The position numbers and the translations under genes are program-made. A DNA stretch of 53,458 nucleotides from positions 1-53,458 of the forward strand of contig BAAFRX010000015.1 in the NCBI GenBank assembly GCA_045866275.1, in the 5' to 3' direction. The notes beneath the pieces were generated by a model. It was given only the letters and a program-made list of their open reading frames with translations, ran no database searches and had not been told where the DNA came from. Shown here piece by piece: positions 23,719 through 33,192 of the stretch. Position 1 is the first letter of the stretch. Every line of letters starts with the position of its first letter. The DNA is from Sideroxyarcus sp045866275. Its GTDB lineage: Bacteria; Pseudomonadota; Gammaproteobacteria; Burkholderiales; Gallionellaceae.

Positions 23719-25761
23719 CTATTTTTCTGCCCGGTTGAAAACCCCGTCCCAATCCTGTGCCGGCGGGTTTGCCGCAAAATAGACACAGCGCTCGGCATAC
23801 AGCCGGCACGGTTGATCCTGCGGAATCTCTGCCGCCAACCGGGAAAAACCGTCTTGTGCCGCCAGCCAGTCGCGTTGCCGATAATGGGCAAGTGCCGCAT
23901 GGAATACGGCGAGTTGTTCGCCGCTCAAGGCCGCCGGTCCAACCTGGGGTTCGTAGATTGTAACGGGTAAATGCTTGCCGACAACCCGAATCTTGTCCAG
24001 TTCGCGGTAGGGACAGGCTTCGGGCGCAAGCCGGTAGGTGCTCTCGCCCACCAGCCAGGTGATGCCGTAGTACTTGGCCGTCCCCTCCAGGCGCGAGGCC
24101 AGATTCACCGTGTCGCCGATGACGGTATATTCCATCTTCTTGCCGGCAAATCCGACATTGCCCGCCACCACCTCGCCCGAATTAAGACCGCCCCGGATGG
24201 AAAATCCATCCAGCCCGGTGCTGGCCCATTGTTGCTGCAACGCCGCCAGGCGCTCCGCCATCGCCGCCACACAGCGCATGGCCAGCTTGGCGTGATCAGG
24301 CTGACTCAACGGCGCGCCCCAGTACGCCATGATGGCGTCGCCGATGAATTTGTCGATCGTGCCGTCGTGCTGCTCGATCACCTGCACCATCGCCCCCAGA
24401 TATTCGTTCAGGCGCGACACCACGACTTGCGGTGAATGCGCCTCGCTGAAGGACGTGAACCCCTTGATGTCGGTGAACAGCACCGTCACCTCCTTGCTGT
24501 CGCCGCCGATCCTGGCGGCATCGGGATTTTTTTCCAGACGCGCCACCAGTTTCGGCGACAGGTAACTGGAGAACATGGTACGCATCTCGCGCGCGCTGCG
24601 CTCCAGCACCAGATAGCGGAAACTGCCGCCCACCAGCAAAGCCAGCACGGCCGACAGCGTCGGATAGATGATATTGATCCAGTGCCCGCTTTCGAACAGG
24701 GCGTAGGCAAACCAGAGATAGAGCGCCAGCAACACGGCGGTGGCGGGGATGGCGCCATACAATTTCAGGCGCGTGGTCAGAAAATAGGCCAGCAGGCCGA
24801 GCAGCACGATGGAAAAGATATCGAGCAGCGCTTCCGGTCCGCCCTGGCGGATGAAGCGATCGCTGATGATGTTGTCGGCGACGGTGGCGTGAATTTCCAC
24901 CCCCGGCGTATTGCCGTGGAAAGGGGTGACCCGCATGTCATACACCCCAAGCGCGGTGGCCCCCACGAACAGTATCTTGCCCTTCAGCAGCTCCGCCGCC
25001 ACCCGCCCGTGCACCACATCGGTGAAGGAATAGCGCGGATAGCCGCCGGGCGGGCCAGTGTAATTGATCCACATCGCATACTGCTCGTCCACCGGGATGC
25101 GGCGCTCGCCCAGTCTGACCTCGAAGGCCTCGCGGGCGAATTCCTTCTCATTCAGCGCCAGCATTGCCGCCATCATGCCGAGCGAGGGCGTCAGTTTTCC
25201 CTCCGCCTCGATCAGCACCGGCACCCGCCGGTTGACCCCATCCTCGTCCGGAAACAGATTGATCTGCCCGCTGCCGGCCGCAGCGCGCGCGAATTCCGGC
25301 AGCGAGCGGGTAACCCCGCGCACGTTGCCGTTCGCGTCGAATTCGAACAGTTCGGCCAGCACCGCATTGCCGGATTTTTTCATCGCCGCCGCAAAGGTCT
25401 GGTCATTGACGATATCTTCACGCTCGGGGAAAAAAGCATCGAACAACACGGCCTTGGCCTGTGCCGCCTTCAGCTTTTCCAGCAGCAGCGCGTATTGGTT
25501 GCGCGGCCAGGGATAACGCCCGAGTTCGGCGATGCTCTTGTCGTCGATGGCGATGATGGCAATGTTGGGGGCCAGCGGGATCGCCCCGCGCAGGTCGCGG
25601 AAGCGCAGGTCGTAGGTGCGCGCTTCGAACGCCTCAAGGAAAGCGTTCTGGGTGTAATACAGCGACAGCACCGCCAGCACCGAGAGTACGGACAAGAGGA
25701 CGGAAAAGCCCCTGCTGTTGACCCGCTTGGTCAAGTGCCGCAACGAAGAGGTCAGTGCCAT
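23719..25761 (-). CDS. CHASE2-domain class III adenylate/guanylate cyclase
   Basis: A 680-residue membrane sensor enzyme. An N-terminal helix is followed by a periplasmic CHASE2 domain (about 45-310, IAIIAIDDKSIAELGRYPWPR, FVGATALGVYD), three transmembrane helices (about 315-395) and a cytosolic class III cyclase domain (about 425-615). The metal-binding Asp pair is in LFTDIKGF and FIGDAIMAYWGAP, and the transition-state region is VIGDTVNLASRLE. A short helical tail follows. It should make cAMP (or cGMP) in response to an extracellular signal. It opens a same-strand group with the NHL/transglutaminase protein. Confidence 0.92.
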   Translation of the reverse strand: MALTSSLRHLTKRVNSRGFSVLLSVLSVLAVLSLYYTQNAFLEAFEARTYDLRFRDLRGAIPLAPNIAIIAIDDKSIAELGRYPWPRNQYALLLEKLKAAQAKAVLFDAFFPEREDIVNDQTFAAAMKKSGNAVLAELFEFDANGNVRGVTRSLPEFARAAAGSGQINLFPDEDGVNRRVPVLIEAEGKLTPSLGMMAAMLALNEKEFAREAFEVRLGERRIPVDEQYAMWINYTGPPGGYPRYSFTDVVHGRVAAELLKGKILFVGATALGVYDMRVTPFHGNTPGVEIHATVADNIISDRFIRQGGPEALLDIFSIVLLGLLAYFLTTRLKLYGAIPATAVLLALYLWFAYALFESGHWINIIYPTLSAVLALLVGGSFRYLVLERSAREMRTMFSSYLSPKLVARLEKNPDAARIGGDSKEVTVLFTDIKGFTSFSEAHSPQVVVSRLNEYLGAMVQVIEQHDGTIDKFIGDAIMAYWGAPLSQPDHAKLAMRCVAAMAERLAALQQQWASTGLDGFSIRGGLNSGEVVAGNVGFAGKKMEYTVIGDTVNLASRLEGTAKYYGITWLVGESTYRLAPEACPYRELDKIRVVGKHLPVTIYEPQVGPAALSGEQLAVFHAALAHYRQRDWLAAQDGFSRLAAEIPQDQPCRLYAERCVYFAANPPAQDWDGVFNRAEK

Positions 25762-25845
25762 GCGTGTCGATGCTCCGCTGTGGGTTGAATGACAGGCGTC
25801 ATTGTAATCTCGGGGGCCGGCCGGTGCCGCTGTAAAAAATCGCCT

Positions 25846-26361
25846 TTACTTTGCGCGCTGAATCGCGGCCAGGATGGCTTGCAGGAGAGCGGCTGGAGTC
25901 GGCGGGCAACCCGGCACGGTCACGTCCACCGGGATGACATTGGACACCTGGCCGCAACTGGCATAACTCACGCCGAAGAGACCGCCGTTGCAGGCGCATT
26001 CCCCGACCGCCACCACCAGCTTCGGCTCGGGCACGGCATCATAGGTCCGTTTGACGGCTTCTTCCATGTGGCGCGAGACCGGGCCGGTGACCAGCAGCAG
26101 GTCGGCATGGCGCGGACTGGCAACGAAATGCACGCCGTAGCGTTCGATGCCGTACCAGGGATTGTTGAGCGCGTTGATCTCCAGCTCGCAACCGTTGCAG
26201 GAGCCGGCATCCACCTCGCGGATGGCGAGGCTGCCCTTGAATCGTTCGCCGATGCGCGCTTTGAGCTGTTCCCCGATTACGGCGAGGGAAGGTTCGGCGA
26301 GCGGCGGCAAGGGTTCGGTGATGATGCCGATGCGCTGGATTTTTTCCAGGATACGCAGCAT
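25846..26361 (-). CDS. HyfI/NuoB-like small Fe-S subunit, Ehr complex copy 2
   Basis: A 171-residue cytoplasmic-side subunit of a complex I/energy-converting-hydrogenase-like complex. Cysteines for one 4Fe-4S cluster are kept: DAGSCNGCE (C55, C58), GECAC (C122, C124) and VPGCPP (C152), with C136 in addition. The CxxC is the form found in group 4 hydrogenase small subunits rather than the adjacent CC of NuoB. It pairs with the large subunit ending three bases upstream. It is closely similar to the copy 1 subunit (33193-33720) through SPRHADLLLVTGPVSRHME and is the last gene of the twelve-gene array. Confidence 0.9.
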   Translation of the reverse strand: MLRILEKIQRIGIITEPLPPLAEPSLAVIGEQLKARIGERFKGSLAIREVDAGSCNGCELEINALNNPWYGIERYGVHFVASPRHADLLLVTGPVSRHMEEAVKRTYDAVPEPKLVVAVGECACNGGLFGVSYASCGQVSNVIPVDVTVPGCPPTPAALLQAILAAIQRAK

Positions 26362-26364
26362 GGT

Positions 26365-27945
26365 TTACAAGTCCTGTCCGGAGTAGGAGCCGTTCACCGA
26401 TTTGTTGCACACCGGGAAATCGGGAACGATGTTGTCGTGAATCAGCACTTCCAACGCCGGCCAGGTGGTCCACGACGGGTCGCGCGGGAAACAGCGCGCG
26501 ATGCGGCCGTCGGCGCCGAAGCACACGTAGGTGAGGGTTTCACCGCGCCAGCCCTCGACCAGGCCGATGCCCTCGCATTCGGCAATGGGCGCTTGCCAGT
26601 CGGTGCGGATGGGGCCGGCGGGCAGCCCGGCGAGCAGCGCCTCGATCAATTCGAGCGCGGCGATGATCTCCTCGTGCCGCACGCGCACCCGCGTGTTGAC
26701 GTCGCCCGTGTGGTGCAGCACGGCCTTGACCGGCAGTTGGTCATAGGGCGGATAGGGCGCATGGCGGCGCACATCGAAATCCAGGCCGGATGCGCGCCCG
26801 ACATAGCCCATGCAACCCAGGGCTGCGGCCTGTTCCGGGGTCAGGATACCGGTGCCGAGCAGGCGGTTGGTGAGCGAGGTCGAGTCATACAGGATGGGCA
26901 TCAGTTTGCCGAGCTGCCGGCGCAGCGCGGCGGCCTCGTCGCGCATGGCGGCGATGAACGGGGGCGCAAGGTCTCGCACAACGCCGCCCGGAAGGATGCA
27001 ATCCATCATGAAGCGATGGCCAAAGGCGGCCATCGACGCGCGCTGCCAGGTCTCGCGCAGCCGCCCGAACTGGTAGAACCCGAAGGCGAAGCCGACGTCG
27101 TTGGTAATGGCGCCGATATCGCCCAGGTGGTTGGCGATGCGCTCGCGCTCGCACATCAGGGCGCGCAGCCACACGGCACGCGGCGGCGGTTCGATGCCGG
27201 CCGCGCGCTCCATCGCCATGCACGCCGCCCAGGTGTGCGCCACCGTGGCATCGCCCGAAATGCGCCCGGCCAGCAGCGCCAAGCCTGCAGCATCGCGGCC
27301 CTCGGCGATCTTCTCGATCCCCTTGTGGGTGTAACCGAGATGCGCCTCGAGATTGAGCACGGTCTCGCCTACCGCCTGAAAACGGAAATGCCCCGGCTCG
27401 ATGATGCCGGCATGCACCGGGCCGACCGGGATTTCATACACGCCGCTGCCGTGTGCCGCGAGGAATTTGTATTGGGAATCGGCCGCCGTTGCCGCCGGCG
27501 GATGGCCGGCGACCGGGAAATCGCGGCGCAAGGGATAGTCGGAATTTTTCCACGCCTGGTGCCGCGTCCAGCGGCGCACATCCGGGTGATCGGAAAAGGC
27601 AACGCCAAACAGGTCCTGGGTATGCCGCTCGGGACGGTCGGCACCCGGATAATACGGGACATGGGAGGGCAACACGGGCCGGGTGCACGCCACCGTCGTG
27701 CGCGCGAGCAGGTAGGCGCCGCCCTGTTCGAAGCAGGCGTTGATGCGAATTTCCGCAACCCTGTCCTCGCCCCAGCCGGCCACCCAGCGCCAGCCGCAGG
27801 CCTGGGCTTCCCGGCCAAGCCGGCCCCAGTCGTCGGACGCCACCCCGATGCTCGGCATCGACGCCACCCCCGCCAGGGGCGTGACCGCCAGGCCCGCCCC
27901 AGTCAGGCAGTCGATAAACGAGGAGTATGGGGTTTTCAGCGTCAT
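26365..27945 (-). CDS. HyfG/NuoCD-like large subunit lacking NiFe ligands, Ehr complex copy 2
   Basis: 526 residues: an N-terminal NuoC-like part (to about 180, with RPERHTQDLFGVAF) fused to a NuoD/hydrogenase-large-subunit part (GPVHAGIIEPGHFRF, LGYTHKGIEK, ERERIANHLGD). Where hydrogenases have RxCGxC, this protein has GRISGDATVAH; at the C-terminal DPCxxC it has VNGSYSGQD. All four metal-ligand cysteines are thus gone and it cannot be a NiFe hydrogenase. The start at 27945 shares ATGA with the HyfF-like stop; a longer open frame upstream is only the shadow of hyfF. Substrate unknown, quinone a candidate. Confidence 0.9.
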   Translation of the reverse strand: MTLKTPYSSFIDCLTGAGLAVTPLAGVASMPSIGVASDDWGRLGREAQACGWRWVAGWGEDRVAEIRINACFEQGGAYLLARTTVACTRPVLPSHVPYYPGADRPERHTQDLFGVAFSDHPDVRRWTRHQAWKNSDYPLRRDFPVAGHPPAATAADSQYKFLAAHGSGVYEIPVGPVHAGIIEPGHFRFQAVGETVLNLEAHLGYTHKGIEKIAEGRDAAGLALLAGRISGDATVAHTWAACMAMERAAGIEPPPRAVWLRALMCERERIANHLGDIGAITNDVGFAFGFYQFGRLRETWQRASMAAFGHRFMMDCILPGGVVRDLAPPFIAAMRDEAAALRRQLGKLMPILYDSTSLTNRLLGTGILTPEQAAALGCMGYVGRASGLDFDVRRHAPYPPYDQLPVKAVLHHTGDVNTRVRVRHEEIIAALELIEALLAGLPAGPIRTDWQAPIAECEGIGLVEGWRGETLTYVCFGADGRIARCFPRDPSWTTWPALEVLIHDNIVPDFPVCNKSVNGSYSGQDL

Positions 27946-29414
27946 CGCAACGAGGCTCCCGAAATCAGCAGCGTGGCCTGCTCGAACCAACCCGACAGAA
28001 AGCCGGGCAGCGCAATGCCCAGCCACAACACCAGCGCCAGATGGATTGCTACCGGCAGCATGTTGGCCTGAATGGGTTTCTGTCCGGGCGGCGGTTCGCC
28101 GAACACCATCGGTTGCAGGTGGCGGAACAGTCCGGCAAAGGCAATGCCGAAACCGAACAGCAACGGGATGGTCAACCACGGCCACGCTTTCATCGTCGCC
28201 ATGAGCAGCAGGAATTCGCTGATGAACACGCCAAAGGGCGGGAAACCGGCGATGGCCACGGTGCCGATCAACAGCCCCCAGCCGATGGCGGGCTGGGTAC
28301 GGATGAGGCCGCGGATGTGCTCGATGCGCTGCGTGCCGGCGAGTTGCGAGGCGTAGCCGACGGTGACGAAGATCGCCGATTTGGTGAGCGAGTTCATGGT
28401 CATGTGCAGCAGCGCCCCGAAGGTGGCGAGCGGCCCGCCGATGCCGAAAGCGAAGGTCATCAGCCCCATGTGCTCGATCGACGAATAGCTGTACATGCGT
28501 TTGATGTCGTGTTGGCGGTGCAGGAACAGGCCCGCCACCACGAACGACAGCAGGCCGAAGCCCATCATCAGGTGGCCGGCGAGTTCGGTATGCAGCGAGG
28601 CGTCCACCAGCATCTTGAAGCGCACCAGGGCGTACAGCGCGACATTGAGCAGCAACCCGGAGAGCACGGCCGACATCGGTGTCGGGCCTTCGGAATGGGC
28701 ATCCGGCAGCCAGTTGTGCAGCGGTACCAGCCCGACCTTGGTGCCGTAGCCGACCAGCAGGAAGACGAAGGCGAGCGACACCACCGCCGGGTCCAGACCG
28801 CCGGTCGTGGTGTCGTGCAACACGGTCCATAGCAAGGTGTCGCCGATCTCCCCGCCGGTCCGGTTCTCGGCGGCAAAGTAGATCAGCACGGTGCCGAACA
28901 GCGCCTGGGCGATGCCGACGCCGCACAGCACGAAATACTTCCAGGCCGCCTCGATCGATTCCGGCGTGCGGTAGAGCGAGACCAGCAGCACGGTGGTCAG
29001 CGTGGCCGATTCCATGGCCACCCACATGATGCCGAGATTGTTGGTCGTCAGCGCCAGCAGCATGGAGAACAGGAAACCCTGGTACATCGAGTGGTACAGG
29101 CGCATGCGGCGGTCGGTGACGCGCCCGCGCTCGACCTCGTGGCGCATGTAGGGGCGCGAGAAGATCGAGGTGGTCATGCCGACGAAGGCGGTCAGGGCGA
29201 CCAGATAGACGTTGAAGGCGTCGATGTAGAACAGCCGGCCGGGCGAAAGCTGCGCCCCGTGCTCGAACACGTCCAGCGCCAGGGCGAGCGAGGCGGCGAA
29301 GGTCACCGCGCCGGTCGCCACATTGAGCCAGCCCGCGGCGGCGCGGTGGCCGGTCAGGGCCAGCACCACGCCGCCGATCAGCGGCGCCAGCAGGATGATT
29401 TCGAGCATGATCAC
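27942..29414 (-). CDS. hyfF: HyfF-like proton-pumping membrane subunit, Ehr complex copy 2
   Basis: A 490-residue multi-helix protein of the Mrp antiporter/NuoN-M family, HyfF branch. The conserved features are MWVAMESATLTTVLLVSLYRTP with its Glu in an early helix, the lysine helix YGTKVGLVPLHNWLPDAHSEGPTPMSAVLSG and the later IEHMGLM. It should be one of the ion-translocating arms. GTG at 29414 overlaps the HyfE stop (GTGA) and has GGGAGAG before it; ATG at 29408 is the alternative. Confidence 0.93.
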   Translation of the reverse strand: MIMLEIILLAPLIGGVVLALTGHRAAAGWLNVATGAVTFAASLALALDVFEHGAQLSPGRLFYIDAFNVYLVALTAFVGMTTSIFSRPYMRHEVERGRVTDRRMRLYHSMYQGFLFSMLLALTTNNLGIMWVAMESATLTTVLLVSLYRTPESIEAAWKYFVLCGVGIAQALFGTVLIYFAAENRTGGEIGDTLLWTVLHDTTTGGLDPAVVSLAFVFLLVGYGTKVGLVPLHNWLPDAHSEGPTPMSAVLSGLLLNVALYALVRFKMLVDASLHTELAGHLMMGFGLLSFVVAGLFLHRQHDIKRMYSYSSIEHMGLMTFAFGIGGPLATFGALLHMTMNSLTKSAIFVTVGYASQLAGTQRIEHIRGLIRTQPAIGWGLLIGTVAIAGFPPFGVFISEFLLLMATMKAWPWLTIPLLFGFGIAFAGLFRHLQPMVFGEPPPGQKPIQANMLPVAIHLALVLWLGIALPGFLSGWFEQATLLISGASLR

Positions 29415-30133
29415 GGTCGCTCTCCCGGCGCCTCTGTGGCAGCCGTGTCCGGCATGGGTTCATCCGCCTCGGACAGGCGGTTGAGATGGCTGACATCGAG
29501 CGAGTCGAACGAATCGCGCAGGTGGAAGAAGAACACGCCGAACAGGATGGACGCCACCATCACGTCGAAGGCGACACCGAGCTCGACAATCAGCGGCATG
29601 CCGTAAGTGGACACCACGGCGGCGAAGAACAGCCCGTTCTCCATCGACATGAAGCCGATCACCTGCGCCATCGCGGTCTTGCGCGTGATCATGATCAGCA
29701 TGCCGAGCAGCTCCACCGCGATGCTGACGGCGATGGTGTTGCGCGTCGCCAGGCCGGACAGGTGCACGATCGGCACGGCGATGAAATAGCTGAACATCAC
29801 CAGGCCGGCGCCGCTCAACAGCAGCAGGGAGGGGCTGCCGATCGCCTCCGCCTCGTAATTCATTTTGAGGCGCACGCTCAGGCGGTACAGCAGCCAGGGA
29901 ATCAGCAGCACTTTGAGCAGCACGGTCAGCGCCGCCGAAATGTAGAGATGGGTATGGCCTGATACCACGGCAACCAGCGCGGTCACCACGGCCAGCAGCA
30001 GCCCCTGCCAGGCGAAGGTGAAAATGAGTTGCACGATGCGCGGCTGCGCCAGCATGGCAAAAGAAGTGAACAGCACCAGGGCGGCGAAAAGAATGATGGC
30101 CTGATTGTAGAGGCCGAGACTGGTCAGTTCCAT
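29411..30133 (-). CDS. hyfE: HyfE-like membrane subunit, Ehr complex copy 2
   Basis: A 240-residue integral membrane protein with about seven helices. Its C-terminal half corresponds to NuoK (VIGFMSMENGLFFAAV carries the conserved Glu) and its N-terminal part to the HyfE-specific extension. The cytosolic tail is acidic. It follows the HyfC-like gene by 15 bases and overlaps the HyfF-like gene by four. Confidence 0.9.
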   Translation of the reverse strand: MELTSLGLYNQAIILFAALVLFTSFAMLAQPRIVQLIFTFAWQGLLLAVVTALVAVVSGHTHLYISAALTVLLKVLLIPWLLYRLSVRLKMNYEAEAIGSPSLLLLSGAGLVMFSYFIAVPIVHLSGLATRNTIAVSIAVELLGMLIMITRKTAMAQVIGFMSMENGLFFAAVVSTYGMPLIVELGVAFDVMVASILFGVFFFHLRDSFDSLDVSHLNRLSEADEPMPDTAATEAPGERP

Positions 30134-30148
30134 CGGATCATCTCCACC

Positions 30149-31108
30149 CTAACCTCCCGTTTCCAGCACGATGCTGGTGAGCATGCCGAGCAGGCCCATC
30201 AGAAAAGCGAAACCGAGAAACTGCGGCACGCGGAACAGGCGCATCTTGGCCAGCACCGTTTCCCAGGCCACCAGCACGACGGCAAGCAACATCACCTTGG
30301 CCGTGACGGCGACCGCCCCCAGCGCCATGGCTTCGGCACTGAAATGACGGGCGATGCCCCAGGGGAAAAAGAAATCGACGATCAGCACCGCGTAGATCAT
30401 CAGCTTGATCTGGCTGGCCCATTCGATCAGCGCCAGATGGCGTCCGCCGTATTCCAGGATCATGGCCTCGTGCAGCATGGTCAGTTCGAGGTGGGTCGCG
30501 GGATTGTCCACCGGGATGCGGCCGCTCTCCGCCACTGCCACCATGGCCAGGGCAAACAGAGCAAACAGGAAAGACGGGCGCAGCACCAGGCCCGCGTTGA
30601 GCACGTACTCGGTGACCGCCGAGAGGTTGGTGGTGCCGGCCGTCATGGACAGGGTGAACACCACCATCAGCATGGCCGGTTCGGCCAGCGCAGCCACGGT
30701 CATTTCGCGCGAAGCGCCCATGCCGCCGAAGGCGGTGCCGATGTCGAGCGCGGCCAGCGCGGTGAAGAAACGGGCCAGCGCGAAAAAACCGACCAGCACG
30801 ATCAGGTCGGCAATCGCCGCGGTGGGCAGGTGCACCACGACGAGCGGCACGGCGGCCGCGCCGAGCAGGGTAATGCCGAAGACGATGTAGGGGGTGGCGC
30901 GGAACAACCAGGATGCGTTTTCGGCCAGCACCATGTCCTTCTGCAGCAGCTTGGCCAGATCGCGATAGGGCTGCCACACGACCGGCGCCGCCCGGTTCTG
31001 CATGTGGCACTTGAGACGCTGCACCCAACCCGCCATCAACGGTGCAGCGGCAACGAAAATCAGGGTCTGCACCAGCGCCAACGCCCAGGAAATCGACAGG
31101 TTGCTCAT
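30149..31108 (-). CDS. HyfC/NuoH-like membrane subunit, Ehr complex copy 2
   Basis: A 319-residue membrane subunit of the NuoH/HycD/HyfC type, which joins the Fe-S arm to the ion pumps. Family blocks seen are QPYRDLAKLLQKD, the PVDNPATHLELTMLHEAMILEYGGRHLA segment and ESGRIP. In NuoH this region lines the quinone tunnel. The ATG at 31108 overlaps the HyfB stop (ATGA); a start at 31123 would add five residues. Confidence 0.92.
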   Translation of the reverse strand: MSNLSISWALALVQTLIFVAAAPLMAGWVQRLKCHMQNRAAPVVWQPYRDLAKLLQKDMVLAENASWLFRATPYIVFGITLLGAAAVPLVVVHLPTAAIADLIVLVGFFALARFFTALAALDIGTAFGGMGASREMTVAALAEPAMLMVVFTLSMTAGTTNLSAVTEYVLNAGLVLRPSFLFALFALAMVAVAESGRIPVDNPATHLELTMLHEAMILEYGGRHLALIEWASQIKLMIYAVLIVDFFFPWGIARHFSAEAMALGAVAVTAKVMLLAVVLVAWETVLAKMRLFRVPQFLGFAFLMGLLGMLTSIVLETGG

Positions 31109-33156
31109 AGACTGACGACCCATAACAGAAAGATCAGCGTCCAGAACGAATACTTCAGGTAGGTATGGATGCTGCCGGTCTGGATGAAACCGATGCGCCG
31201 GGCGGCTTCCAGCACCAAGTGGCCAAGCGGCACATACACCTTGAGCCAGGACCAGTCAGAGACGTGCAGATGGTGGCGAATCCCGGTCAGGCGCCGGATT
31301 GCGCCGCTGCCGCTCGTCGATTTTTCCACCTCTTCTTCCACCTTCCACACCGCGCCAAAAACGCGCCGGATCGGCTGGGTGAAGGCGGTCGAGGTGTATT
31401 CCATGCGGTGGGTGAGCTGGCCGAAGCCGCAGTCCCATGGATAACAACGGCGGGCGGGCACCGCACCCCGCTTGAGGAACAGATAGCCCAGGCCGAATAC
31501 CAGCACAATCGCCAGCACGACAAAGGGCGCGGAATAGGAGGCGACCTGCGGCGAGATCGGCGTCAGCCACAACCAGCCTTGGGCGGCGGCGGACGGCAGC
31601 GCGTGATGCACCAGCAACTGGGTGATCGGCGCCATCGTCTCGATCATCGGCGTCGGCAACACCCCGAGCAGGAGGCACAGCAGCGCCAGCAGTCCCATGC
31701 CGAGCAACATGCCGCGCGGCACCTCGCGCGCGTGGGCGACGTGGTGCGAGCGCGGCTTGCCCAGGAAGGCGATGCCGAAGGCCTTGACGAAGCAGGCGGC
31801 GGCCAGCGCGCCGGTCAGCGCCAGCAGCGCGGCGGCGATCGGCAGCAGCATGCGCAGCACGCCGTTTTCCAGCGCCGGCGCCTGCAGCGCGGCCTGGAAG
31901 GTCAGCCATTCGGAAACGAAGCCATTGAACGGCGGCAGCGCCGAGATGGCGACGCTGCCGACCAGGAACATGAACGCGGTGACCGGCATGCGCCGGATCA
32001 GGCCGCCCATGTGCTCCAGATCGCGCTCGTGGGTACGATACAGCACCGCGCCGGCGGCAAGGAACAGCAGCCCCTTGAACAGGGCGTGGTTGAGGGTGTG
32101 ATAGAGCGCCGCCACCAGCGCGAGGGTGCCGAGCAGCGGATGGCCGCTGCCGAGAAAGATTATCGCCATGCCCAGCCCCATCAGGATGATGCCGATATTC
32201 TCGATCGAGTGATAGGCCAGCAGGCGCTTGAGATCGTGCTGCATCAGGGCATAAAGCACGCCGAGCAGGGCCGAGGCGGTGCCGACCACCAGCATCGCCA
32301 CGCCCCATTCCCAGCGCACCTCGCCGATCAGGTCGAAGCTGACGCGGACGATGCCGTAGATGCCCATCTTGAGCATGGCGCCGCTCATCAGCGCCGAAAT
32401 GTGCGACGGCGCCACCGGGTGCGCATCGGGCAGCCAGACATGCAGCGGCACCATGCCCGCCTTGGTGCCGAAGCCGAGGAAGGTGAAGGCGAAGGCCAGC
32501 GTCGCCCACAGCTGGGTCAGCGGCGCGGCGCGCATCGCGTCGAAGGTGAGGCCGCCACCGAACGCGGCCAGCACGCCGAAGGCGAGCAGAATCACCAGCG
32601 CGCCGATGTGCGCCAGCAGCAGGTAGAGAAAGGCGGCGTGGCGGTTGGCAGTGTGCTGGTGCTGGTAAGCCACGAGGAAGTAGCCGGACAACGACATCAG
32701 TTCCCAGAAAATCATGAACACCAGGGCGTCGTCGGCGAGCAGCAGCATCTGCATGCCGAGCACGAAGGTCGCGGTGAACACGCCGAGCGGCGGCAGCGGC
32801 TGGGCATCCTCCCCATGCACGAACTCGCGCGTATAGGCGGGCCCGTACAGCGCTGCCGCGACGGTCAAGGTGCCCAGCAGCACCAGGAAGAATCCGGACA
32901 GCGGGTCCAGGCGCAGATGCCATTCGAGCCAGGGCAGGCCGAGCGCCAGTTGATCGGTGAGTGTGAGATTGGCAAGCAGTACCCAGCCGCCGCCGGCAAT
33001 GCAGCCGACACCGGCCAGGAACAAAAAAAGGAAGGAACCGGTATGCAGGAAGCCCGGATGGCGATGCAGCGCAAACAGGGAAATCAGACCCGACAGCAGA
33101 CTGCACCCGGTTGCGGCGTAAGCGATGAACAACGGCAGATTCTCTGGCATGTTCAT
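31105..33156 (-). CDS. hyfB: HyfB-like large antiporter-type subunit, Ehr complex copy 2
   Basis: A 683-residue NuoL/HyfB-type membrane protein with about sixteen helices. Conserved signs are IFWELMSLSGYFLVAYQH with the helix 5 Glu, FLGFGTKAGMVPLHVWLPDAHPVAPSHISALMSGAMLK with pumping Lys residues, and LLAYHSIENIGI. The C-terminal region (PWDCGFGQLTHRMEYTSTAF) is typical of the HyfB/HycC branch. It starts 36 bases after the copy 1 small subunit, so the second block reads on directly from the first. Confidence 0.93.
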   Translation of the reverse strand: MNMPENLPLFIAYAATGCSLLSGLISLFALHRHPGFLHTGSFLFLFLAGVGCIAGGGWVLLANLTLTDQLALGLPWLEWHLRLDPLSGFFLVLLGTLTVAAALYGPAYTREFVHGEDAQPLPPLGVFTATFVLGMQMLLLADDALVFMIFWELMSLSGYFLVAYQHQHTANRHAAFLYLLLAHIGALVILLAFGVLAAFGGGLTFDAMRAAPLTQLWATLAFAFTFLGFGTKAGMVPLHVWLPDAHPVAPSHISALMSGAMLKMGIYGIVRVSFDLIGEVRWEWGVAMLVVGTASALLGVLYALMQHDLKRLLAYHSIENIGIILMGLGMAIIFLGSGHPLLGTLALVAALYHTLNHALFKGLLFLAAGAVLYRTHERDLEHMGGLIRRMPVTAFMFLVGSVAISALPPFNGFVSEWLTFQAALQAPALENGVLRMLLPIAAALLALTGALAAACFVKAFGIAFLGKPRSHHVAHAREVPRGMLLGMGLLALLCLLLGVLPTPMIETMAPITQLLVHHALPSAAAQGWLWLTPISPQVASYSAPFVVLAIVLVFGLGYLFLKRGAVPARRCYPWDCGFGQLTHRMEYTSTAFTQPIRRVFGAVWKVEEEVEKSTSGSGAIRRLTGIRHHLHVSDWSWLKVYVPLGHLVLEAARRIGFIQTGSIHTYLKYSFWTLIFLLWVVSL

Positions 33157-33192
33157 GGTGCGCTATCTGTTAAGGACGATTCCTTTGGGTGG

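Noticed and set aside
26365..29496. A 1043-codon minus-strand frame that could be read as one large fusion protein
   Set aside because: Only the part from 27945 down is real (HyfG-like); the upstream part is the out-of-frame shadow of the HyfF-like gene, and the ATGA junction gives a proper start.
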